Assembly: GCF_030272615.1 (NCBI RefSeq)
Contig: NC_081413.1
Location: 609,405,209-609,469,208 of the forward strand
Reading direction: 5' to 3'
Length of the DNA stretch: 64,000 nucleotides
DNA from: Cryptomeria japonica
Lineage: Eukaryota > Streptophyta > Pinopsida > Cupressales > Cupressaceae
A model generated the notes under the pieces. That model did not search any database and was not told the DNA's origin. It saw only the letters and a list, made by a program, of their open reading frames with translations. Both the position numbers and the translations under genes were made by a program. Below, in pieces: positions 11,884 to 20,565 of this stretch (position 1 is the stretch's first letter; every line of letters begins with the position of its first letter).

Positions 11884-12335
11884 CATTGGTGTAATTATTT
11901 ATTCATCTTGGATATTATTACACCTTACTTTAGTTTACTTAGGTACATGCATATCATAGTAGTTTGGGTATGAGACACTAGGGTGTTTGTTCCACATTGG
12001 GATAGTGTGTGTAGGAGAATTTCCACCTTTTGTGGTCTTGTTGTTACATTCCACATTCGGTGGGTGATCCACCTCATGTGGAATATTATATTGTTTCTCC
12101 TACCTACCCCTGCTTATCCCTACCTACCCTTGTTTCTTATTGAGCCACATGTCATGTTTGTGTGCTCACATATCCATATAGCCTTGCCTATATAAGCAAA
12201 CTCATATTCATTGTATGTAACTATTGAACAATTGATCATTTATTTATTTATGAGAATACGGTTTATTCTTGTCCTATATTTTGTCTCTCTATTTTGTACT
12301 TTTCATTGTGCTTTTGATCTTGGCAAAATCTCACA
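11884..12335 (+). repeat. copia-1 3' LTR
   Basis: 452 bp, the same length as the 5' LTR and nearly identical by eye. It begins CATTGGTG where the 5' copy begins TGTTGGTG, so the terminal TG has become CA. It ends AAATCTCACA and is followed by the target duplicate CTAAC. A TATATAA-type box lies at 12189-12196. Confidence 0.9.
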
Positions 12336-12340
12336 CTAAC

Positions 12341-12452
12341 CATATTAGTTGCAACACCGAGGACCTGAAAAGATAGGAGTGCAATGTCCTTGGAACATAA
12401 ACATTATATCCAAGTCCACAAGACCATATCTGCAAATGTGAGGAATGCCAAG
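12341..12452 (-). repeat. copia-2 left LTR, segment 2 of 3
   Basis: Resumes the copia-2 LTR after copia-1: 'CATATTAGTTGCAACACCGA' through 'GACCATATCTGCAAATG' matches 27313-27420 by eye. It ends with CCAAG (12448-12452), the left duplication copy of element A. Confidence 0.82.
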
Positions 12453-13508
12453 TGTTGGTTGAAAATTTTGTACACCTGGGAAGGCATGCAAAATTATGGT
12501 TCCAGTCACAGCGTGTGAGTTAAAAACTCTCCTAATTTTAAGGGGAGGCTCCCCCTTTCCAACTATTACAAACTAAACACTAATCTAACCTGGGTGGGAC
12601 AAAATCCTTTTCTCTTTTTTCACAAAAGATTATATTCTTTTCTCTTTTTAGAAAAAAAACTGCAACTAAAGTAACAAATACAAAATTTTAAGAAATTTCA
12701 AGAGCTACAAAGATTCTTATATGAAAGGAAGCAAAGTTTCCATGAAAGCGCAAAGTCTTCCGTCACTTCCCCCAGGACGGGAATGTAGAAGCAAAGCTCA
12801 AAGTCTTCACTTGTCTACTACCCTATCTACCTTCTAGAATGATTAGTATAATAACAAAGTACAACTTACAACAGCTCAAAGTTTGTTGATATGGTGCACC
12901 TCTAGACTACTATAAATAGGAACTACTTGAGCACAAAGTCTTGTAACCCCTCTCTATTATGAACGCTTAACTACACTAACTTAATCCTCAATATTTGCAA
13001 CACAAAGTCTACAAGAAATCAGATTAAATCTTTTTTCAACAACTTCATCGGAATCTCAAATACATACAAAAAAGTATATCATTGTGACATAAGAATACAA
13101 TAGATATATGAACAAGGTCTCAGCATAGTCTGAAACTCAAATGCCTTTTTGTATTGCTTGAGAATTCAATTTACAAGTATAAAACATAGTATCTTTATCA
13201 TTGTAAATTTTTGCAAAGTTTTCTTGCTTGCTAAAAAGATAAAAATTACATAGAGCGCCCTCCAATATATATAGGAGAGGGGTTGAGAGCAATAAGTGGA
13301 AGAAGTCCAACTAACTAAGACTTTTTCTGCAACCACTATAACTAACTATGACTTACTATAAATTACAGTCTTATTGTATTTCAACTTGTAATTTGTTTAC
13401 ATGTAATTACAAATTACAAGATTACAAGTAATGAGACTACCTGTAATTACAAGTTTTGCTACTACATGTAATTTGTCAAAAGTAAAATACATAAAACAAA
13501 AATATGGT
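12453..13508 (-). other. Element A 3' region
   Basis: No coding domain. In element orientation a purine-rich block (GGAAAGGGGGAG, complement of about 12561-12572) could be a polypurine tract, but no LTR copy follows it. A hairpin of the array type, CTTGTAATT...AATTACAAG, lies at 13384-13420, with a partial second copy to about 13460. Confidence 0.4.
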
Positions 13509-15106
13509 TTAAGTATCAAGAGACATTGCTTGTTCTTCTCTATCCCTGGCCATGAAAACTTGAAACTTGTTAATTGATTCCCGTAATTCATCAGGATTCA
13601 GGCTTGTTGTATTTCTTGCAATGGCAACAGTTTTGATGATGACATCAAAGTATCTCATTGTCACTATTTTATGTTCTTCAAGAATAGTCTGCATCTTATC
13701 AAGGAAAACTTGACAATCCACAAATCTATTGATTGAAGTTACTGTAAATTGCCTAAATTTCAACTCCTAATGAAGCCTTGACACCAACTCATAAAGAATC
13801 ACATCCTCAAGAAGCAACTCTTCATCTTGACTTACCATCTTGCAAGACATTTTCTCAAAATTGGAGATAATATCCTAGTCCACTTCAATACTCATTTCAA
13901 GAGAAGCTTCAATATCTTTAATCAAGTCCTTGACAACTAATGACCTATTGGTCATAAGCTTCTCAAACTCAATATACCTTTCTCTGTTTGGTATCACACT
14001 GTTGTTGCACAGGATTTCCAACTTCACTTGATCCATTTCATGCCAAATTTTCATATCTCTTTCTATAGATTCCAGACTTTGCTTAAAAGCTTCTAAATTT
14101 TGTTTCAATTTTATCTTTGTTGTCCTTACATTGCCTAGCACCGAGAAGGCTTTTTTCACCACTTGAGCACTCTGATCTGCTAGATAATCTACCCAAGAAT
14201 CAATAGCTTTGGCCTTTTGAGAAACTTTTTCAACTTGTTTGATGGATTCCTTAGAAGTGGAGGAAGTCAAGGGATCAACCTTTTCTAAAGAATTAGTGAT
14301 CCTTTGGATCACTGAAATGAGTTGTGCATTTTCCTCCTTGAGCTTATCCTTCTTTGCTAGGAGCTCATCATAACTCTGAACCAATGAAGCTACTGAGTCC
14401 CAAGCATCATGCATTGTTCCAACATGTGTTTGCTTTCCTAGTTCCACCCTTGTGAACTTGTAATCAAATAGTTGCATTTCTCCTTGTATTTTATCAACAA
14501 GAGATTCTACTACCTCTACCTACTTCATCTTATTATTGTTTGTAACTACTTGTGAAATTGTTTTGGCTTTCTTGGTAGCCTTTGGGTTGGATTTTCTAAG
14601 TTGTTGAAAGTCAAACACATCAGGAGAAATCTATTTCTTTTTCCTCTTAGGAGTGATTGAGCTCAACCATGGGGGTGAATATAATGAGTTTGTATTTGCA
14701 ACAACAACTACAGTTTATGTAGAAACGGGCTTTGTTGTACCACAGTTGTCATTCTAGGGGAAGCCTCGATCTGGATAGCAACAAGCGTTTGCTCATATGA
14801 CAAATCATGGCTAGCTTCATTCATGAACTTATCAAATCTTACGGCAGAGGTATCAATCTCGAGAAGTGACATGCTAGATAGAATGTCATAGGAAGCATTT
14901 TCATCAAAAACATTCTCCAAGTTGTCATGTGGAGCATTCGCAGATATATCTGTTGTTGATGATGTCACAATGGTACAAATAGATGCACTTGGCACAATAG
15001 GATCAATGTGCACCATAGAAAAAGAATCCACATATGTGTCTATTGGAGACATAGGGATATCCAAAGACAATTGGGGAATGACCATGTGATGAGAATCTGA
15101 GTTCAA
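13509..15106 (-). pseudogene. Element A protein, C-terminal part (coiled coil)
   Basis: Three frames: 14708-15106, 13875-14477 and 13509-13763. The middle one is a clear heptad-rich coiled coil (SYDELLAKKDKLKEENAQL, then KIKLKQNLEAFKQSLESIE), which suggests self-association. The first is low in complexity and Ser/Thr/Asp-rich. The last ends RDREEQAMSLDT and a stop. There is no recognised enzyme motif. Stops between the pieces show decay. Related position and character to 31161-33370 in element B, though similarity here is weak. Confidence 0.5.
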
Positions 15107-15273
15107 AGTGATCGGAGATTCTGGAGCATTCTTCTCATGTAATTCATCCTTAGGGTCAATGACCTGAATTTGAACATGAGGCTTCTCTTTTCTTTTCAGC
15201 TATACCTCTGCTAGAGGAATAACCAAAGCCCTACTAACTCTTAGTTTGATTCTAGTACCGAAGGTAGAAGCTC

Positions 15274-16098
15274 TTATGCCCCAACCTTAATCTTTACAAT
15301 TTTAACATTATTTTTTTTCAGCCAAACATTGGTGTTAGCAAGAATGGGATTAAATCTATCAAAGATTGAGGTACACTCCTTTTGTGGCCATTGCACAAAT
15401 GGAAGAGGAGCCTCAACAACCCTTTGTTCAATATACTTTAGGTCAAGTGTTTTCCCATCATCTACCATGCCTTCTAGAATCTTGGTTAGATCCAGATCTA
15501 CAATTTGCTCCAAGGTAAGCCTGTTGTAATCCATCTTCCTGATGTCTTCCTTTGAACGAAGATCAACCCAAATATCCTCAAGGCGATGAACATGAGTGAA
15601 GGCTCTCTTGATTTTATCTTTCATCCCTTGATAGTCAAAATCTTTTCTCACCTTGAACTTCTTCAACTTGATTTCCTGAAGTTTTATCTCCATTGTCTTG
15701 GCTCTTGCTGAAGTTGTCAAGGAATATTGGCCAATCTGCAAAGGATTATGTGAGTATATATTGATCCCTAACTTATGTTGAGCTAATTGGACTACATGAA
15801 CTGTCATCAGTTGTCTAGCCAACTCCATCAGGATGATTCTATCAATAGGGTATCTCAAAAGCATATATGGATGACCTTCAAAACATCCAACTCTCATGTA
15901 AGTGAAAGCTAGAAACTGAAGGAATAGACATCCATACTCATTCACTTTCTTCCAGGATATCTTGGACACTCTCTTGTTCTTAAGTGTGTTATCAAACACA
16001 CACATGAAGTGACCAAAGAAGGCATCATGCACCCTCCTGTAGTGAATCCTTCTAGGTCTTAAGGTGAGTTGATCATAATATTTCCACACTAGTACCAA
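15274..16098 (-). pseudogene. Element A protein, conserved core
   Basis: 274 codons. It aligns by eye with the plus-strand frames at 30280-31010 of element B: VWKYYDQL / VWEYYTQL; HYRRVHDAF / HYKRINDAF; GC.F.Q....TY.RV; RY...R.IL.E.ARQ; LEDIWVDL / LEDFWVNL; APLPFVQWPQ / PLPPIRWSQ. I do not recognise the family. It has no DDE, RT or protease signature. Many Lys/Arg residues (KLQEIKLKKFKVRK) would suit nucleic-acid contact, which is inference only. Sequence upstream (16099-16346) continues the same protein with several stops. Confidence 0.6.
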
Positions 16099-16346
16099 TT
16101 ACCTGTCACCTTTGGTAGAAAGACCTAGAAATTGTCTTAGTGACACTGTTATGTACACTGGGTAGGAATTCATGTAGAAAGTGAGAGTTGTTGGAACTTG
16201 AGAGAGTTTCTCACATAGGTTGGCATTGATCACTTCACCCCAAAAGATATGAGACTAAACTTTTCTCATGACCACAATGTATTTGTACTTCCGGATCTCA
16301 AATACATTAGATTGTTTCAACCCCATTATCTTGCTTAGAAATGTAA

Positions 16347-17075
16347 TCATGTCACTGATTTTTCAATGAAATCAGAACGGTACAATTTGGGCCATCTAGA
16401 GAAACAGGTCCTAGGATTCTTAAGCAGTTTAGAATTTATATGCCTTATGCAATTTGATCTTTTCTGGTTGTAGTGATCAAGAGAACCTTTCATAGAAGTG
16501 TCTGCATACACTGGAGCAGTAGTAACCTTGAATATTTTATCAATAGTTTTTGCATCCAATCTGATAATAATATCGCCATCATCATCCTTGATTGTTCTAG
16601 ATCCTTTGTCAAAATGAGTAGCACAAGCAAGGACAAATTTTGGTTCCAAGGCAGCCATTGGGAAAGTGGAAGCCAAGTGAATATGGCTATTCAAGAGCAA
16701 CTACATGCTATGATTTGGTGACCCTTCTACTCTCTCAAGGAATTTGGACGTATTAGCATGCCCAATTTTCATGTCTTTAATTTCATCAATAGGAGAGCTC
16801 GCCTGAGAATGAGAAATCTCATTTTGGTACTTGTTAAACTTGTACTTCATCTTCTTGTTTGAAGGAGATGTTGGTTCTTTTGTCATCAAGAAAGAATTTG
16901 TAGCACTGCAATGAAAACTCCAAAGAGTGAAAACATCATCACAGGCTATTGGAGAAGCCATAACACCTTCAAATGAAGGAGCTTGGAAAACAAAGCCCAA
17001 CCTTTGACCTATCATGATATTTATCATGGAGAAAGTGAAAAGAGTGAGCAAGCTTGGTTGACGCATTATGGACAA
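16347..17075 (-). pseudogene. Element A protein, N-terminal part
   Basis: Frames 16701-17075 and 16347-16700. The second contains LEPKFVLACATHF...GDIIIRLDAKTIDKIFKV. This has the general look of the 'putative plant transposon protein' and plant-mobile-domain N-terminal folds (a beta-hairpin followed by a short helix ending in a hydrophobic '.GLP'-like turn). Element B has a matching place (GRPVIDLSPNMLALVFQIP). The similarity is too faint to assign a family. A likely start is the ATG at 17073-17075. Stop codons and a frame break follow. Confidence 0.45.
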
Positions 17076-17099
17076 GACTTTGATAGTGACAAGGGCAGT

Positions 17100-18110
17100 G
17101 TTTCATTTCTCAAGGGGTGAAACACAAGTGCAACAAACTTGGAATGTGCAAGATGAGGGAAAGACGTTGGAACTTTTACTTGCAATCGGGTCTTGGAGAC
17201 CCAAATGCAAGTAAGCACATAATAGAAAACTCATAATGGTGGCTTCCAATTGGGTCTTAGAACCCCGATTGTAAGTGCAACACTAGCAATGAATTTGGTA
17301 ATCACATTTGCAATCGGGGTCTTAAGACCCGATTGCAAACAAGAAATAAGTGCATTATGTAAAAGACTTACAATGAAAGATAGGGTTTGCACATTTGCAA
17401 TCGATCAGTGCAAGAAATGAATTTGATGGAAAACTTTGAAATGAATCAACACTTATACTTTGATAATTACAAGGAAAAAATGCAACCATACGCACTTGGT
17501 GATAAGGTGAAACAATCCCAAGTACAAACAAGAAAACCCATGCAACAAAGGAAGGTGCATATCATGAAAGGCAAGCTTTCCACATTAAAATGAAAGGAAG
17601 AGACTAAAAGAAAGCACGAAAAGATAAAAGAACAAAACAATGGATGCAAAAATGCACTTACCTTAAATGAAACCACAAAGGAAACAAAGAAAACTCACCT
17701 AACTCTCACGCAACTCCAGGAAGAAGATGAAATGAACGAAAACCTTCACATACAGGCCTAAATGGGCTTGCAAGGAAAAGCACTCCTACTCGAACTCAAA
17801 AACGCTTTAATGGAGCTCCTCATAAAACATAGAACTTGAAATGACTAAGAGCCCAAAAGCAAATTGGGTTTTGGGGAGCTCGATGCAAGTAAGAGTCATC
17901 TCACTTTGCTTTTTACAAGACATACTTGTAGTCGGATTTTAAACATCCGATGGCAAGTATGTTGAACCTTTATAAAATAAAATGAACCCACTTGTAATCG
18001 GGTCCTAGAGGCCCGATTACAAGTATTTTGACTTTTAAAATTATGAACTAACTAGTAATTGGGTCTTTGAGACCTTATTACAAGTGACATGTATATACTT
18101 GTAATTACAT
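17100..18110 (-). repeat. Hairpin array A (5' region of element A)
   Basis: At least six copies of an inverted repeat of the form ACTTGYAATCGGGTC...GACCCGATTRCAAGT: 17179-17213, 17243-17275, 17307-17339, 17921-17961, 17990-18024 and 18051-18085, plus a collapsed copy near 17390-17413. The 17990 copy has perfect 13-bp arms. The 17307 copy is perfect apart from a one-base bulge. Arms vary between copies in a partly compensating way (TTGCAATCGG with CCGATTGCAA; TTGTAATCGG with CCGATTACAA). Between them (17414-17920) is A-rich sequence without a clear gene. Confidence 0.8.
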
Positions 18111-18356
18111 TCAAAAATCCCTACAACTTGTAAAGACCAACTTAAAACCCAAATTTGCATAGACAAAGGAAAAAGACAACAAAAATCAACCAAAACTTAG
18201 GCAAAGATAATGGCAAACATGCTTACGCACGATTGGATGCAACCCAAAATGAGTTTTTAGCCTCGTAAAATGTGCCTTAAAGAAATAAAACTATGAATTT
18301 TAAACAAAAATTCATTGGGGTTGTCAATTTTTTAAATTTCAAAAATTAAGACAACA
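18111..18356 (-). other. 5' end of element A
   Basis: A-rich. The last 45 bases hold an inverted repeat, TTGTCAATTTTT...AAAAATTAAGACAA, next to the terminal ACAACA. No gene. Confidence 0.45.
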
Positions 18357-18361
18357 CTGAG

Positions 18362-18923
18362 CATTCTTTCGATCACACATCAATACATAATTCTTATACC
18401 AACTTGCTCCACCAAGCTTCCAAGGACCAAACTATCCTAAAAAACATCATCTTCTCATTTTGTACATCATCTTCATTATATTGTCATGCATCTAATCCTC
18501 ATCTTAATATATCAACCTGTATGAAAATCAACATATCATCACTATCATCAGCATTATCAACAATGTCAATACAGTCAACTCAGTGCAAACATCAAACACC
18601 AAGGAGGTGGACATCCACAGATCATTTGCAACCAATATCCATCTATTCCTCTCATCAACCTCTTCATGCCAACTACGTAAATCAGGACAACATCATACAA
18701 ATAGTAGCCAATGTAGTCTCATCATCACATCCTCAATGATATACTCAACCATACATACAAATACTCATAGCAGTCACAACACTACTACCAACAAACACTT
18801 CCTCCACAATTGCAACAATGTTCTACTCAACCAATCATTGTATCATCAATGACCACAAAAATCAAGGACAACATACATTGTCAGACATCGGGTTGACATC
18901 AATGACAACACATATTTCCAACT
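18362..18923 (-). repeat. copia-2 left LTR, segment 3 of 3
   Basis: Resumes with CATTCTTTCGATCACACATC, matching about 27427 onward of the right LTR, and runs through 'CACCAAGGAGGTGGACATCC'. It ends TTTCCAACT before the purine tract complement at 18924. Open frames at 18404-18852 fall in this LTR and are not genes. Confidence 0.82.
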
Positions 18924-18936
18924 ATCTCCCCCTTTG
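18924..18936 (-). other. copia-2 polypurine tract
   Basis: ATCTCCCCCTTTG on the plus strand reads as a purine tract on the element strand, directly inside the LTR. The same string follows the left LTR of copia-3. Confidence 0.75.
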
Positions 18937-19239
18937 TCATTAATGGCAACACTACATAATGCAATGTTCTCTCCTTTCATATCTATATTCTCTCCCCCTT
19001 TCATCGATATCTCTTCTACAATATCTCTCCCCCTTTGGCATCAAGGAAAAAACATGCATATCTTCACTTTATTCTATATTTATATCCTTCTGCACTACTT
19101 CTCTTTCAACAGCAACTATCTAACCATCTGCTCCCCCTAAGAACAATAACTAGCATCAATCTGATGCAAGAGATATGCCTTTAAATTCTCCCCTAGATAG
19201 ATAAACCCATTCATGCATCTTAGTTGGAAGGAGGGGAAA

Positions 19240-20565
19240 TAACCCCTAGTTTTTGTCTGAGATATTCATAGGTATCCTTTGAGAGAGCTTTAGTGAATAT
19301 ATTTGCAATCTTATCCTTAGTGAGTACATACTCAATCTAACTTCCTTTTCTATAAATTTCTCCCTTAAGAAGTGATGTCGGATGAAAATGTGCTTGGTCC
19401 TTGAGTGCATCATTGGATTCTTTGAAATGTTTATGGCACTAGTATTATTGCACACGATAGGAATAGGTTCATCATAAATTATCTTGACATCTTTCAATGT
19501 TTGCTTCATCCACGTCACCTAACTATGGCAAGTTGTTGCAGTAATATATTTTGATTCTATAGTGGAAAGGGAAAATGAATTGTGCTTCTTATTGAACTAG
19601 GAGACCAACCTACCTCCCAATAAAAATGCACTTCCACTGGTACTTCTTCTATCATCAGCACAATTAGCATTAGTGTAGGCTTTCAGAGAGAAATCACTAC
19701 CCTTTTTGTACCATAAACCATAATCTTGTGTTTCTTGATTTGAATATCCTTTCAACAACTTTATCCTGAGATTACTTAGGATGAGAATGATAGCTAACAA
19801 CCATATATACTGCATGAATAATATCAGGTCTAGAAGTAGTTAAGTATAACAATCCACCAATCATAGAGCTATATTGAGTCTAATCAACTTCTAGAGATCC
19901 ATCGTCCTTGCTCAAGTGATAGTCAATAGTCATGGGGGTACTTACTAGTTTAGAATTCTCCATACTAAACTTTTTTAACACTCCTTAACATATTTGTCTT
20001 CAGAGAAAAATATCATTATCCAATTGAGCAACTTGAAGACCAAGAAAGAAACATGACTCACCAATGATTGAAATCTCAAATTCCTTTTGCATTTCCTCTA
20101 CAAACTTCTTACATACCTTTTCATCTTCTCAATATATACAACGACTATCAACAGTTTATCATTCTCAAATTTGAAATAGAGATTACTATATGAAGTACCT
20201 TTCTTGGAGCCTTATTGCAGCAGGTACCTATCTAATCTTGCATACCAAGCCCTATGGGCTTACTTGAGACCATATAAGGTCTTTTTCAATCTATATGCCA
20301 TGTCTAAATATTTTGTCAACTAGAAACCATTAGGTTGCTCTATATAAACTTCTAGTTCCTCATTCAAGAAGGTTGGCTTGACATCCATCTAATACAACTT
20401 GAAATCCTTATGAGCAGCAAAAGCTAAAATCATTTTGATTGCCTCCATTCTAGTCGCCAAAGAAAAAGTCTCCTCAAAATTAATGCCTTCAACCTGAGAG
20501 TGTCCCTTACATGCCAATGTTGCCTTATTTCTTGTTACTTCTTCATTCAATTTGATCTAGAATAC
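19240..20565 (-). pseudogene. copia-2 reverse transcriptase (C-terminal part) and RNase H, broken
   Basis: On the minus strand: KLNEEVTRNKATLACKGHSQVEG, FEETFSLATRMEAIK, then a YIEQPNGF block, which are RVT_2 landmarks. It continues into RNase H: DYGLWYKKGSDFSLKAYTNA, CADDRRSTSGSAFLLGGRLVS and SKNPMMHSRTKHIFIRHHFL. It is split into several frames with many stops. The insertion at 20566 separates it from the RT N terminus at 23284. Confidence 0.8.

Larger units (their letters stand above)
5968..12335 (+). mobile_element. copia-1: non-autonomous Copia element nested in the copia-2 LTR
   Basis: It has two 452-bp LTRs (5968-6419 and 11884-12335), a tRNA-Met-type primer site directly after the first, and a purine tract directly before the second. 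A perfect 5-bp target duplication, CTAAC, lies at 5963-5967 and 12336-12340. Removing the element restores the copia-2 LTR sequence seen near 27300. Inside are a gag plus partial protease frame, a solo LTR (9592-10645) and an acidic open frame (10656-11546). I find no integrase core, RT or RNase H, so it could not have moved without help. Confidence 0.88.
12453..18356 (-). mobile_element. Element A: hairpin-bearing element with an unrecognised protein, nested in the copia-2 LTR
   Basis: It starts TGTTGGTTGAAAA and ends AAGACAACA. The flanks are CCAAG (12448-12452) and CTGAG (18357-18361), explained as one original CCGAG changed by a C-to-T transition on each strand. The copia-2 LTR continues without loss at 18362. 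In its own (minus) orientation it has about 1.3 kb of 5' sequence with repeated hairpins, then about 3.6 kb of broken frames, then about 1 kb of 3' sequence. It has no RT, integrase or protease motif. The ends are TG...CA like an LTR element, but I could not match one end to the other as LTRs. Its protein core is related to element B. Confidence 0.7.

Noticed and set aside
17179-18085. CRISPR-like array
   Set aside because: Repeats are palindromic but the spacing is irregular, the repeats diverge, and the context is a plant transposon; nothing supports CRISPR.
18404-18852. 111- and 89-codon frames rich in Ser/His/Thr
   Set aside because: They lie in the third piece of the copia-2 LTR, and the aligned right LTR does not keep them.
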